Shown here piece by piece: positions 55,294 to 64,000 of a stretch of 64,000 nt of DNA; position 1 is the stretch's first letter, and each line of letters opens with the position of its first letter. The translations under genes were made by a program, and so were the position numbers. Source of the stretch: Ochrobactrum sp. BTU1. Lineage in GTDB: Bacteria > Pseudomonadota > Alphaproteobacteria > Rhizobiales > Rhizobiaceae. The stretch covers positions 930,001-994,000 of the forward strand of contig CP076354.1 of NCBI GenBank assembly GCA_018798825.1. Reading direction: 5' to 3'. Under the pieces are notes generated by a model. It was given only the letters and a program-made list of their open reading frames with translations. It ran no database searches and was not told where the DNA came from.

Positions 55294-56805
55294 ATGTTTG
55301 AACTGCTGACGCCAGCGGAAATGTCGAGTGCGGATAGACTGACTATCGAATCTGGCACGCGCGATGGTTTTTCACTGATGCTCGCCGCCGGTCATGCGGT
55401 CGCGCATGTGGCTCTGGGCATGTTTGCAGGTAAGGGGCCGATAGCCGTTCTTTGCGGACCCGGAAATAATGGTGGCGATGGTTATGTAGCCGCGCAGTTT
55501 CTGCTTGAGGCTGGCATGGATGTCATGTGCTTTGGAACTGCACAGCCCCGGCAGGGTTCCGACGCTATGCGGGCATTGCTGTTTTATAAAGGAGAAGTGC
55601 GTCGGCTCAGTGCGTTTTCGCCGGTCGATTTTGCAGGCGTTATTGATGCGCTATACGGTGCAGGCCTCACGCGTAGCATCGGGGGTGTCGAAGCTTCCGT
55701 TATTGGAGAATTAAACGCATCCGGCATTCCGGTTATAGCTGTCGATTTACCGAGCGGCATTTCCGGTGCGAGCGGTCAAATATTGGGTGGAGCCGTCGAT
55801 GCGCGCGCAACGGTGACGTTTTTCCGCAAAAAACCGGGCCATTTGCTACAACCGGGCAGGGCACATTGCGGAATTCTTCATGTTGCAGATATTGGCATTG
55901 CTGATGACGTTCTGACCACTATCAAACCCCAGACATTTGAAAACTCACCTGAGCTTTGGCGAGGTCAGCTGCCGCAGCTTTCAATCAACACGCACAAATA
56001 TAGTCGTGGTCACGCGGTCGTCTTTTCCGGACCTGCGCATTCAACGGGTGCCGCGCGACTGTCAGCAATGGCTGTGGCACGGAGTGGTGCCGGGGCAGTT
56101 ACACTTTTATCGCCGCCTGATGCACTTCTGACAAATGCCGCGCATCTGACGAGCATCATGGTACGCGAAACCCGCAATATCAAAGATGTAGAGACATTTG
56201 TGAAGGATCGCAAAGTAGCTGCCTGTGTGCTCGGTCCGGGATGTGGCAGCCCGTCATTTGCGCGAGATCATGCTTTGTTGCTCCTTTCCGCCGTTGATGG
56301 GCAGGCAGAATATCTGAAAGGGCTGGTGCTCGATGCGGATGGCATAACGGCATTTGAAAATAAGCCAGATCAGCTTTTTAAGGCCAAGCGTAGCGCGCAT
56401 ACGGCTCTTGTGCTCACGCCACATGAAGGCGAGTTCAGACGTCTTTTCCCGGATATTGCTGCGGAAGCAGATAGTTCAAAGACGGATAAAGCGCGTCAAG
56501 CCGCAAGCCGCGCCAATGCCGTCGTGATCTATAAAGGCCCGGATACGGTGATTGCTGCGCCTGACGGTCGTGCCATTATCAACGCAAACGGTACAGCGTT
56601 TCTCGCAACAGCTGGATCCGGCGATGTACTGGCGGGTATTGTTTGCGGACTGCTTTCACAGGGGATGCCAGCCTTTGAGGCGGCAAGTGCAGCTGTGTGG
56701 ATACACGCTGACGCTGGACGACGCTTCGGTCACGGGCTTATTGCAGAGGATTTGCCGAACCAACTGCCCGCTGTCTGGTCTGCACTTGAACGATTAGCGC
56801 CCTGA
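55294..56805 (+). CDS. nnr: Bifunctional NAD(P)H-hydrate epimerase/dehydratase
   Basis: A 503-residue repair enzyme for hydrated NAD(P)H. The N-terminal YjeF epimerase domain (~1-210) has VLCGPGNNGGDGYVAA and DALYGAGLTR. The C-terminal ADP-dependent dehydratase domain, a ribokinase-like fold, contains KYSRGHAVVFSG, VLDADGITAF, LTPHEGEFRRLFPD and the catalytic NGTAFLATAGSGDVLAGI. ATG 55294 has GGGGAAGTGG upstream; an in-frame GTG lies three codons earlier. The stop overlaps the convergent small gene at 56794 by 12 bp. Confidence 0.93.
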   Translation: MFELLTPAEMSSADRLTIESGTRDGFSLMLAAGHAVAHVALGMFAGKGPIAVLCGPGNNGGDGYVAAQFLLEAGMDVMCFGTAQPRQGSDAMRALLFYKGEVRRLSAFSPVDFAGVIDALYGAGLTRSIGGVEASVIGELNASGIPVIAVDLPSGISGASGQILGGAVDARATVTFFRKKPGHLLQPGRAHCGILHVADIGIADDVLTTIKPQTFENSPELWRGQLPQLSINTHKYSRGHAVVFSGPAHSTGAARLSAMAVARSGAGAVTLLSPPDALLTNAAHLTSIMVRETRNIKDVETFVKDRKVAACVLGPGCGSPSFARDHALLLLSAVDGQAEYLKGLVLDADGITAFENKPDQLFKAKRSAHTALVLTPHEGEFRRLFPDIAAEADSSKTDKARQAASRANAVVIYKGPDTVIAAPDGRAIINANGTAFLATAGSGDVLAGIVCGLLSQGMPAFEAASAAVWIHADAGRRFGHGLIAEDLPNQLPAVWSALERLAP

Positions 56806-57054
56806 GCTGCGGCTACCACCGGTTCCGACATCGACGGAAACACTGCCGGAAATCGAAACATCGGTATTGCCAACGCGGAAGTTTTTCCAGCTTCCGGCGG
56901 GTTGCGAATTGGGTTCCGGGGCAGGCGGAGGCGCAGATACAATAGGCTTCTGCGGTTCTACGCCTGGCAACCCTGTCGGTGCTTGGTCTTGAGCAAAAGC
57001 GCTAGCTGATAATACTGTTGAGGAAACAGCAGTAAATATTAGAAATCGCTTCAT
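56794..57054 (-). CDS. Small secreted proline-rich protein, unknown function
   Basis: An 86-residue exported protein: signal peptide MKRFLIFTAVSSTVLSASAFA, then a proline-rich stretch (~residues 24-52) and a C-terminal beta-like segment NFRVGNTDVSISGSVSVDV ending in GTGGSRSSGR. The start at 57054 follows AAGGATTGAG. It lies 16 bp after gph on the same strand and its 3' end overlaps nnr by 12 bp. I do not recognise a family. Confidence 0.72.
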   Translation of the reverse strand: MKRFLIFTAVSSTVLSASAFAQDQAPTGLPGVEPQKPIVSAPPPAPEPNSQPAGSWKNFRVGNTDVSISGSVSVDVGTGGSRSSGR

Positions 57055-57070
57055 ATTCTCAATCCTTATT

Positions 57071-57772
57071 TCAGACCTGATCTGCAACTGCTTCCAGAAG
57101 CTGTTCAGCCATATTGAGCGTGAACTCATCATAGTGAGAGATGACGCGGCTCGGTTCATAATGCTGTACCGGCAAGTCAGTATAACCGAAATCGACGGCA
57201 ACCACAGGGATACCAGCTGCCTTGGCGGTGTCGATGTCTGTACGGCTGTCGCCAACCATGATGGCGCGGTCGCGATTTCCGCCCGCTTTGGCAATCGTAT
57301 CTGTCAGGTGGCGTGGGTCAGGCTTGCGATAAGCAAAGGTATCTGCACCACAAATTGCTGCAAAACGGTTTGCTTCACCCATAGAAGTCAGCAATTTGAC
57401 GGCCAGAGCCTCAAACTTGTTTGTGCAAACAGCCAAGGTGTAACCATTCGCGCTGAAGCGATCCATCGCTTCAAGAACGCCAGGATAAAATGTCGAGTGA
57501 CCCGGCATATGCGCTGCATAATGTTCGCGAAATTCTTCGACAAGGTGATCAAGCTTCACGTCATCGACCTGCTTCTGCTGTGCTGCAAAAGCGCGCTCGA
57601 TCATGACGCGGCCGCCCTGTCCAACGAAGCGGCGCAGAGATTCACTATCAGCGGTCCGCAGACCTGAAATAGCAAGGCAATGATTCAGACTGTCCAAAAG
57701 GTCCGGAGCCGTTTCGACCAGGGTTCCGTCGAGATCGAAAACGATAATGGGTTGGGAATTGACAGCGGACAT
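57071..57772 (-). CDS. gph: Phosphoglycolate phosphatase
   Basis: A 233-residue HAD hydrolase. The nucleophile motif IVFDLDGTLVETAPDLLDSLNHCL, VCTNKFEALA, the lysine in AYRKPDPRHL and VGDSRTDIDTAKAAGIPVVAVDFGY are as in Gph. It removes phosphate from 2-phosphoglycolate formed by DNA repair. It is divergent from rpiA, a pairing frequent in alphaproteobacteria. Confidence 0.9.
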   Translation of the reverse strand: MSAVNSQPIIVFDLDGTLVETAPDLLDSLNHCLAISGLRTADSESLRRFVGQGGRVMIERAFAAQQKQVDDVKLDHLVEEFREHYAAHMPGHSTFYPGVLEAMDRFSANGYTLAVCTNKFEALAVKLLTSMGEANRFAAICGADTFAYRKPDPRHLTDTIAKAGGNRDRAIMVGDSRTDIDTAKAAGIPVVAVDFGYTDLPVQHYEPSRVISHYDEFTLNMAEQLLEAVADQV

Positions 57773-57967
57773 GTGACTTCCTTCAGGAATGATACTTGCG
57801 AGCGCATTGCTAAACGCTTTCTCAAATAGGCCAAATCGTTCGCAGAAACGAGAGCCTATCGCAAAAATCGCGATATTTTGTATTGAGCGCTTTGTTGCAC
57901 CGCACGCACATGCTAGAGGCGTTCACGGAGCCGGGTGAGAATCCGCTGGGAATATAGGAATTCAGGC

Positions 57968-58666
57968 ATGGATGAAGCACGCAAGCTGAAAATCGCCGCC
58001 GCTGCAGAGGCACTGACGCACGTCAAGGACGGAATGCGTCTGGGAATTGGAACAGGCTCAACAGCCGAAGAATTCGTGCGTCTGCTGGCCGAAAAGGTAA
58101 ACGGTGGTTTCAAGATCATCGGTGTACCGACATCTGAGCGGACTGCTGCTCTTTGCGCTGAACTCGGTGTTCCACTGACGACACTCGAAGAAACGCCGCA
58201 TCTCGATCTGACCATTGACGGTGCAGACGAAGTCGATGCCAATCTGTCGCTTATAAAGGGCGGCGGTGGTGCGCTTCTTCGTGAAAAGATTGTCGCGGCT
58301 GCATCCGACTCAATGATTGTTATTGGGGACGGATCGAAGGTTGTTGAAGCGCTTGGACGCTTTCCGCTGCCGATTGAGGTTAATCGTTTCGGTCTTGGCG
58401 CAACTTTGCGCAGCATTGAGTTGGCAGCATCGCAATGTGGCCTTGCAGGTCCACTGGTCCTGCGGTTAAAAGATGGCTCGCCGTTTGTAACGGATGGTGG
58501 ACATTATATCGTGGATGCATCTTTTGGCCGCATTCCCGATCCAAAGATTCTATCCGACGCTCTCTTCGCCATACCGGGCGTTGTTGAGCATGGACTTTTC
58601 ATCGGACTGGCACGGGCCGCGATTATCGCAGGCGCTGACGGTATCCGAACCATGAACCGGCCTTGA
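57968..58666 (+). CDS. rpiA: Ribose-5-phosphate isomerase A
   Basis: A 232-residue enzyme interconverting ribose 5-phosphate and ribulose 5-phosphate in the pentose phosphate pathway. Motifs are [23 protein letters not shown] (with the catalytic Asp/Glu), [14 protein letters not shown] and DGGHYIVD. The ATG at 57968 has AGGAATTCAGG upstream; the frame extends to 57935. A secreted DUF2059 protein gene follows closely. Confidence 0.95.
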   Translation: MDEARKLKIAAAAEALTHVKDGMRLGIGTGSTAEEFVRLLAEKVNGGFKIIGVPTSERTAALCAELGVPLTTLEETPHLDLTIDGADEVDANLSLIKGGGGALLREKIVAAASDSMIVIGDGSKVVEALGRFPLPIEVNRFGLGATLRSIELAASQCGLAGPLVLRLKDGSPFVTDGGHYIVDASFGRIPDPKILSDALFAIPGVVEHGLFIGLARAAIIAGADGIRTMNRP

Positions 58667-58704
58667 AGCGCCGACACGAATTGTTTGAACGGAGTACCGA
58701 CCAT

Positions 58705-59250
58705 ATGATCCCGGCAACTGGCTTCCGCCGTCTGATTGCACCGTTTTCCGCACTCGTCCTGATGTCAGGCGTTCATGCGGCTTCTGCACAGGAAATTTCT
58801 GCTTCGCATCTGGAAGCTGCACGCGCAGCAATCGCTTCTATCAATGCGACGGAGCAGTTTGATGAGATCCTGCCAAGTGCAGCTCGCGCTCTGAAGGGCG
58901 AACTCATCCAGAAAGATCCGAATCTCGAAGCTCTCATCACCAAGACCGTTGATGACAAGGCTCTCGCTCTTGCGTCGCGTCGCGCAGACCTCGAAACCGA
59001 ATCTGCCCGCGCTTATGCAAACGCATTCAGCGAAGATGAACTCAAGGCAATTTCGGCTTTCTACACCTCGGAAGCAGGCAAGAAGCTTCTCGCTGAAGGT
59101 CCAATCGTGACTCGTGAAGTCGTTAAGGCTGCAAATATCTGGCAGAACGGCATTGCTCGTGACCTCGCAACCGGTGTTGCAGAAGTTCTCGCAGCGCAGG
59201 CTGGCGCAACTGCTGCCCCAGCTACCCCTGAGCAGCCAGCGCAGCAGTAA
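58705..59250 (+). CDS. DUF2059-domain secreted protein
   Basis: A 181-residue exported protein. The signal peptide from ATG 58705 (MIPATGFRRLIAPFSALVLMSG..., cleavage near ASAQ) leads into a DUF2059-like domain with AYANAFSEDELKAISAFYTSEAGKKLLAE. A proline/alanine-rich tail ends the chain. A TTG at 58663 would overlap the rpiA stop but gives a poorer signal peptide; GGAG before 58705 is better. Function unknown. Confidence 0.85.
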   Translation: MIPATGFRRLIAPFSALVLMSGVHAASAQEISASHLEAARAAIASINATEQFDEILPSAARALKGELIQKDPNLEALITKTVDDKALALASRRADLETESARAYANAFSEDELKAISAFYTSEAGKKLLAEGPIVTREVVKAANIWQNGIARDLATGVAEVLAAQAGATAAPATPEQPAQQ

Positions 59251-59275
59251 TTGCTTGCAGTAAACTAAAATTTAG

Positions 59276-59304
59276 AAGCCCGGCGACTTGGCCGGGCTTT
59301 TTCT
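59276..59304 (+). terminator. Terminator after the DUF2059 gene
   Basis: AAGCCCGGC / GCCGGGCTT with loop GACTTG, followed by TTTTCTTTT. Confidence 0.88.
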
Positions 59305-59348
59305 TTTGCTTACATAAACCGCAGTGTTGATTTTGAATGGAGAGCACC

Positions 59349-60743
59349 ATGGCCGACTACGATTATGATCTTTTTGTTATCGGCGGTGGTTCCGGCGGTG
59401 TCCGGGCAGGGCGTCTGGCCGGTGCCATGGGCAAGAAGGTTGGTCTGGCCGAAGAATATCGCATGGGTGGAACATGCGTTATCCGTGGTTGTGTTCCCAA
59501 GAAGCTCTTTGTCTACGCTTCGCAATTTCCCGAGCATTTTGAAGACGCCGTTGGCTATGGCTGGGAAGTTGGCAAATCGAGCTTTGACTGGAAGAAACTG
59601 ATCGAAGCCAAGGACAACGAAATTACCCGCCTTGAGGGCCTTTATCGAAAAGGCCTGGAAAATTCCAAGGTCGATATTTTTGCAAGCCGCGCCGAGCTTA
59701 TCGATGAGCATACTATTGAGCTGAAAGCAGATGGTCGTCGCGTAACCGCTGACCAGATTCTGATTGCAACCGGTGGGCACCCAAGTGTGCACGACTCTCT
59801 ACCGGGCGCAGAATATTGCATCACTTCCAACGAAGCATTTCATTTGGAAGAACTGCCGAAAGCAATCGTCATTGCAGGCGGCGGTTATATCGCTGTCGAG
59901 TTTGCCAATATTTTCCACGGTCTCGGCGTTGAAACCACGATTGTCTACCGCGGCAAAGAAATCCTGTCGCGCTTTGATCCTGACCTCCGTCATCTGCTCC
60001 ATGAAACGATGGTAGCAAAAGGCATACGTATCATCTGCGGTGCAGTTTTTGAGAAGGTCGAAAAGCAGTCTGACGGCGAACTGAAAGTTTCTCTGACCAA
60101 TGGCGAGACACTCAATGTCGGTCAGGTTATGATGGCTATCGGCCGTAAGCCTAACACGAAGGGCCTTGGTCTTGAAAAGGCTGGCGTTAAAACCGACGCG
60201 CAGGGTGCTATCGAAGTCGACGACTATTCGCGCACCAGTGTTTCCAATATTTGGGCTGTCGGTGACGTTATCAATCGCGTTCAGCTGACACCGGTGGCAA
60301 TCCATGAGGCCATGTGCTTCCTCGAGACCGCTTTCAAGGACAATCCAACCAAGCCGGATCATGAGCTGATCGCCACTGCAGTCTTCTCGCAGCCTGAAAT
60401 CGGCACCGTTGGATTGCCGGAGGATGAAGCTGCGAAGAAGTATCCAGAATTGGAAGTCTATCGCGCCTTGTTCCGCCCGATGAAGAACACGCTGTCTGGC
60501 CGTAACGAAAAGATGCTGATGAAACTCATCGTTGACGCCAAGAGCCGCAGGGTTGTCGGCGCCCACATCATGGGGCCGGATGCCGGTGAAATGGCACAGC
60601 TTCTGGGCATTTCGCTAAAGGCTGGCGCAACGAAGGATGACTTCGACCGCACCATGGCCGTTCACCCCACCGCGGCTGAAGAACTGGTCACGATGTACAA
60701 GCCGACCTACCGTGTTGTGAACGGAGAAAAGGTCGACGGCTAA
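59349..60743 (+). CDS. gor: Glutathione-disulfide reductase
   Basis: A 464-residue FAD- and NADPH-dependent reductase that keeps glutathione reduced. FAD site VIGGGSGGVRAGRLAG, redox-active disulfide GTCVIRGC (C43, C48), NAD(P) site IVIAGGGYIAVEFA, and the C-terminal dimer-interface His-Pro-Thr in AVHPTAAEELV. ATG 59349 has GGAG six bases upstream, versus an in-frame ATG at 59337 without one. Confidence 0.95.
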   Translation: MADYDYDLFVIGGGSGGVRAGRLAGAMGKKVGLAEEYRMGGTCVIRGCVPKKLFVYASQFPEHFEDAVGYGWEVGKSSFDWKKLIEAKDNEITRLEGLYRKGLENSKVDIFASRAELIDEHTIELKADGRRVTADQILIATGGHPSVHDSLPGAEYCITSNEAFHLEELPKAIVIAGGGYIAVEFANIFHGLGVETTIVYRGKEILSRFDPDLRHLLHETMVAKGIRIICGAVFEKVEKQSDGELKVSLTNGETLNVGQVMMAIGRKPNTKGLGLEKAGVKTDAQGAIEVDDYSRTSVSNIWAVGDVINRVQLTPVAIHEAMCFLETAFKDNPTKPDHELIATAVFSQPEIGTVGLPEDEAAKKYPELEVYRALFRPMKNTLSGRNEKMLMKLIVDAKSRRVVGAHIMGPDAGEMAQLLGISLKAGATKDDFDRTMAVHPTAAEELVTMYKPTYRVVNGEKVDG

Positions 60744-60937
60744 ATCTTTCGTCGCACGCTGATCCTGTTAACGATTCTTGCTGGTATAAAGCGAGCGACT
60801 ACATTATATCAACGCGATCACGTATGCCGGTTTCCGTGTTTGGGCATTGAGTTGTCCAATAGAAACGGATGCCGGCTTTCGTGTTAAGGAGGACAAAATC
60901 CGAGAGAAATCGCGCGGATAATTAAAACAGGTGTGAA

Positions 60938-62317
60938 ATGACGAAGAACTGGACCCCGAATTCCTGGAGAGACAAACCGATCAAGCAAGTGCCGTTTTAT
61001 CCAGACGCACAGGCTCTGACCGATGTTGAAGCTCGCCTTCGTACCTATCCACCGCTCGTATTTGCAGGTGAAGCCCGCAAGCTGAAGAACCAGCTCGCGG
61101 ATGTTGCCGAAGGCAAGGCATTTCTGCTTCAGGGCGGCGATTGTGCGGAGAGTTTCGCAGAACATGGCGCGGATAATATCCGCGACTTTTTCCGCGTCTT
61201 TTTGCAGATGGCCGTTGTTCTGACGTTTGGTGCCTCCAAGCCTGTTGTTAAGGTTGGCCGTATTGCTGGTCAGTTCGCCAAGCCGCGTTCTTCCGACATG
61301 GAAACGCTCAATGGCGTCGAGCTGCCATCATACCGTGGCGACATCATCAACGGCATCGATTTCGATGAAGCTTCGCGTATCCCTGATCCGCAGCGTCAGG
61401 ACATGGCTTACCGCCAGTCTGCTGCAACGCTGAACCTGCTGCGTGCATTCGCGCAGGGTGGTTACGCTAACCTTGAGAACGTGCATCAGTGGATGCTCGG
61501 CTTTGTTGGCAAAAGCCCGCAGGCAGAGCGTTATGCAGCTCTCGCACAGCGTATTTCGGAAACGATGAACTTCATGCGTGCCATTGGGATCACTTCCGAT
61601 AGCAATCATTCGCTCCGTGAAACCGATTTCTACACCAGCCATGAAGCATTGCTGCTTGGCTATGAAGAAGCGCTCACACGCGTCGATTCGACCTCCGGCG
61701 ACTGGTACGGCACTTCAGGTCACATGATCTGGATTGGCGACCGTACACGTCAGGCCGATCATGCGCATATCGAATATTGCCGTGGCATCAAGAATCCGCT
61801 CGGTCTGAAATGTGGCCCATCGCTGCAGCCGGATGATCTCATCCGTCTGATCGATCTTCTCAACCCAGAAAACGAAGCAGGTCGTCTGACGCTCATTGCT
61901 CGTTTCGGTTACGACAAGGTCGGCGATCATCTGCCACAGCTCATCCGTGCTGTTGAACGTGAAGGCCGCAAGGTCGTCTGGTCTTGTGACCCGATGCACG
62001 GCAACACGATCACCGCAGGCGGTTACAAGACGCGTCCGTTCGACCGCATCCTCAAGGAAGTGGAATCCTTCTTCGCGATTCATCGTGCCGAAGGTTCGCA
62101 TCCGGGCGGTATTCATGTCGAAATGACTGGCAAGAACGTCACCGAATGCACCGGCGGCGCTCGCGCAATTTCGGCGGAAGACCTGCACGACCGTTACCAC
62201 ACGCATTGCGATCCACGTCTCAATGCCGATCAGGCACTTGAGCTGGCCTTCCTTCTGGCAGAGTTGCTCAAGAAGGAACGTGACTCAGGTTCGGAAAAGC
62301 AGGCCGTTAACGCCTAG
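60938..62317 (+). CDS. 3-deoxy-7-phosphoheptulonate synthase, class II
   Basis: First enzyme of the shikimate pathway (phosphoenolpyruvate + erythrose 4-phosphate to DAHP). The 459-residue chain is of the plant-like class [20 protein letters not shown] at the N-terminus, [14 protein letters not shown] with a metal-ligand cysteine, [27 protein letters not shown] and DPMHGNT. Regulation by aromatic end products is likely but not visible. Upstream are two 17-bp near-identical direct repeats (60824 and 60869). A strong terminator follows. Confidence 0.95.
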   Translation: MTKNWTPNSWRDKPIKQVPFYPDAQALTDVEARLRTYPPLVFAGEARKLKNQLADVAEGKAFLLQGGDCAESFAEHGADNIRDFFRVFLQMAVVLTFGASKPVVKVGRIAGQFAKPRSSDMETLNGVELPSYRGDIINGIDFDEASRIPDPQRQDMAYRQSAATLNLLRAFAQGGYANLENVHQWMLGFVGKSPQAERYAALAQRISETMNFMRAIGITSDSNHSLRETDFYTSHEALLLGYEEALTRVDSTSGDWYGTSGHMIWIGDRTRQADHAHIEYCRGIKNPLGLKCGPSLQPDDLIRLIDLLNPENEAGRLTLIARFGYDKVGDHLPQLIRAVEREGRKVVWSCDPMHGNTITAGGYKTRPFDRILKEVESFFAIHRAEGSHPGGIHVEMTGKNVTECTGGARAISAEDLHDRYHTHCDPRLNADQALELAFLLAELLKKERDSGSEKQAVNA

Positions 62318-62342
62318 TCGGATCAAGCCACATCAATTCAAC

Positions 62343-62372
62343 ACAGGGCGGAGGATTTATCCTCCGCCCTGT
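62343..62372 (+). terminator. Terminator after the DAHP synthase gene
   Basis: The 14-bp stem ACAGGGCGGAGGAT / ATCCTCCGCCCTGT has a two-base loop and a T-rich tail (TGTGTTT). Confidence 0.8.
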
Positions 62373-62428
62373 TGTGTTTCGGCTGAATTCGCTTATTGAT
62401 TTTGGCGAAAACTCACTTGGGGGCATCG

Positions 62429-62779
62429 ATGAAGCGGATTATTCTGGCGTTTCTCAATTCAATGCGTGCTCTCCGGCATTTGGCCAAGCACGAGAAAGCG
62501 GTTCAGCAGGAGCTTGTCCTGTTTCTGCTTTCGTTGCCAATCGCATTTTTCCTGGCTCCTAGTGCGCTGGCATTCTTGCTGATGACGGGATCGATCCTGT
62601 TCCTCATTCTGGTTGAAGTGCTCAACACGGGTATTGAGGCCACTTGCGATGCAGTCTCGCGTGATTTTCATAAAGAAATTCAGATTGCCAAGGATTGCGG
62701 GTCGCTCGCCGTCCTGATCGCGATTGTGTTTGTAGCTGCCACATGGGGCTATATTCTTATTACGACCTATATGATCTGA
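62429..62779 (+). CDS. dgkA: Diacylglycerol kinase DgkA
   Basis: A 116-residue integral membrane kinase with three hydrophobic spans, recycling diacylglycerol to phosphatidic acid. The active-site region VEVLNTGIEATCDAVS and KDCGSLAVLIAI match the prokaryotic DgkA signature. In Brucella relatives diacylglycerol is released during periplasmic glucan modification, so it may support NdvA-exported glucan metabolism (inference). ATG 62429 has TTGGGGG upstream. Confidence 0.92.
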   Translation: MKRIILAFLNSMRALRHLAKHEKAVQQELVLFLLSLPIAFFLAPSALAFLLMTGSILFLILVEVLNTGIEATCDAVSRDFHKEIQIAKDCGSLAVLIAIVFVAATWGYILITTYMI

Positions 62780-62872
62780 CAAAGAACAGCCGTTCTTGAA
62801 CTCCATCCGTTGCAATTAATTGCACAAGCGCGCTAAAGCTTGGGCATGATCAGCACCAGCGAGAATCTCGAT

Positions 62873-64000
62873 ATGCTTCGTATTGCCGTTGCACAGCTCA
62901 ATCCCGTTATGGGCGACATCGCCGGAAATCTTGCAAAGGCGCGTGCAGCCCGCGCAGAAGCAGCCAAAATGAACGCCGACCTTGTGATGTTCACCGAGTT
63001 GTTCATTGCAGGTTATCCGCCGGAAGATCTTGTGCTGAAGACTGCCTTTGTCGCGGCCTGTGAAAAGGCTGTTGGTGAGCTAGCCAAAGACACCGCTGAC
63101 GGCGGCCCGGGCGTTATTATCGGCACGCCTATGCAACGCAATAGCGGTTTGCATAATTCGATTGCTGTACTGGATGGCGGCGAGATCATTGCCGAGCGTT
63201 TTAAGGTCGATCTGCCGAACTACGGCGAATTTGACGAAAAGCGCGTATTCCAGCCGGGTCCAATGCCAGGTCCGGTGAATTTCCGCGGTGTGCGCATTGG
63301 TATTCCGATTTGCGAAGATATCTGGGGCGATCTCGGAGTAGCCGAAACGCTAGCTGAAAGCGGCGCTGAATTTCTCTTGGTGCCAAACGGTTCGCCTTAT
63401 CACCGCGCCAAGATCGAACGCCGCTATCAGGTCGTTTTGAAACAGGTTATCGAAACCGAACTTCCGATGCTCTACGCCAATCAGGTTGGCGGGCAGGATG
63501 AGCTGGTCTTCGATGGTGGTTCCTTTGTTTTTAATGCCGACAAGACCCTGAGCCTGCAGATGCCGCAATTTGCGGAAGCGATTACGCTGACTGTCTGGAA
63601 GCGGGACGGCGAGGGCTGGAATTGCGAAGCAGCTGAAAAGGCAAAGCTGCCAGAAGGTTTGGAAGCTGATTATGCGGCCTGTATGCTGGGTCTGCGTGAT
63701 TATGTGAACAAGAACGGCTTCAAGGATGTCGTGCTTGGTCTGTCAGGTGGTATCGACTCCGCAATCTGCGCGGCGTTAGGTGTCGATGCGCTTGGCAAGG
63801 ATCGCGTGCGCTGCGTGATGCTGCCATATCGCTACACCTCGGAAGAGTCGTTGAAAGACGCTGCCGATTGCGCGAAGGCGCTTGGCGTGCGTTACGATAT
63901 TGTGCCTATCGCAGAGCCTGTCGAAGGCTTTCTGTCTGCATTGAAGCCAATGTTTGAAGGTACTGAGAGCGGCGTTACTGAGGAAAATCTACAAAGCCGC
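62873..64000 (+). CDS. nadE: Glutamine-dependent NAD+ synthase (3' end outside window)
   Basis: Two-domain NAD synthase that amidates nicotinic acid adenine dinucleotide. The N-terminal glutaminase (nitrilase fold) triad is Glu42 (MFTELFIAGYPP), Lys111 (FKVDLPNYGEFDEKR) and Cys147 (PICEDIWG). The C-terminal synthetase begins with the PP-loop GLSGGIDSAICAAL. 376 codons are visible and the gene continues past base 64000. An in-frame ATG lies nine codons upstream at 62846; 62873 fits the conserved N-terminus LRIAVAQLNPVMGD. Confidence 0.93.
   Translation, partial: MLRIAVAQLNPVMGDIAGNLAKARAARAEAAKMNADLVMFTELFIAGYPPEDLVLKTAFVAACEKAVGELAKDTADGGPGVIIGTPMQRNSGLHNSIAVLDGGEIIAERFKVDLPNYGEFDEKRVFQPGPMPGPVNFRGVRIGIPICEDIWGDLGVAETLAESGAEFLLVPNGSPYHRAKIERRYQVVLKQVIETELPMLYANQVGGQDELVFDGGSFVFNADKTLSLQMPQFAEAITLTVWKRDGEGWNCEAAEKAKLPEGLEADYAACMLGLRDYVNKNGFKDVVLGLSGGIDSAICAALGVDALGKDRVRCVMLPYRYTSEESLKDAADCAKALGVRYDIVPIAEPVEGFLSALKPMFEGTESGVTEENLQSR

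Overview
The window is an almost continuous run of chromosomal housekeeping genes from an alphaproteobacterium of the order Hyphomicrobiales, most likely the Brucella/Ochrobactrum group. Pointers are a PopZ homologue next to valS, a BepC/TolC channel next to a Pcm-like methyltransferase, the cyclic beta-glucan exporter NdvA, an Atp12 chaperone, class II DAHP synthase, the tmk-holB-metG-tatD gene order, and glnB-glnA with a sigma-54 promoter. No insertion sequence, prophage, rRNA operon or CRISPR array was seen. The species call is inference from gene content.

Layout. 0-6.2 kb: the end of a SUF iron-sulfur operon (sufS, sufT), then a glycosyltransferase, tRNA-Thr, NAD kinase, a DEAD-box helicase, a TfoX-domain protein and sufA on the other strand. 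6.3-15.2 kb: a secreted protein, a heavy-metal chaperone, pcm, bepC, popZ, valS and a FadL-like porin. 15.3-19.4 kb (minus strand): a beta-hydroxyacid dehydrogenase, a glutathione S-transferase and a polar amino-acid ABC importer without its ATPase. 19.8-23.0 kb: a molybdenum-cofactor operon, moaA-DMT transporter-mobA-mobB. 23.2-33.4 kb: a DUF971 protein, class I fumarase, an L,D-transpeptidase, a two-module cysteine-rich secreted protein, a lipoate ligase with unusual domain order, an ABC-F ATPase, an acetoin reductase-like SDR and an orphan MetQ-like binding protein.

33.5-39.6 kb is the least ordinary part: three tRNA genes (Arg, Asp, Gly) interspersed with small secreted or membrane proteins, two candidate micro-ORFs and several strong inverted repeats, plus an SPFH protein, a DoxX protein and a lipid kinase. 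39.7-42.2 kb has two cell-wall enzymes (RlpA and a DacA-like carboxypeptidase with altered motifs). 42.4-47.3 kb is the tmk-holB-metG-tatD-MBL operon, followed convergently by ndvA. 49.5-52.9 kb is a tightly packed rluC-EamA-HAD-atp12 operon. 53.1-54.9 kb holds glnBA. 55.3-64 kb carries NAD(P)H-hydrate repair, gph, rpiA, a DUF2059 protein, glutathione reductase, DAHP synthase, dgkA and the start of nadE, which runs off the window.

Most genes act in core processes (Fe-S assembly, translation, Moco, envelope assembly, nitrogen control, NAD metabolism). No dramatic new system is evident. The most promising leads are the duplicated YGA/FGDP module protein, the transporter locked into the Moco operon by a GTGA overlap, perfect palindromes before bepC and the FadL gene, the carboxypeptidase with altered SxN and KTG motifs, and the structured locus at 39.3-39.5 kb. 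Start sites were chosen by eye from Shine-Dalgarno matches and family knowledge; no alignments or searches were run.
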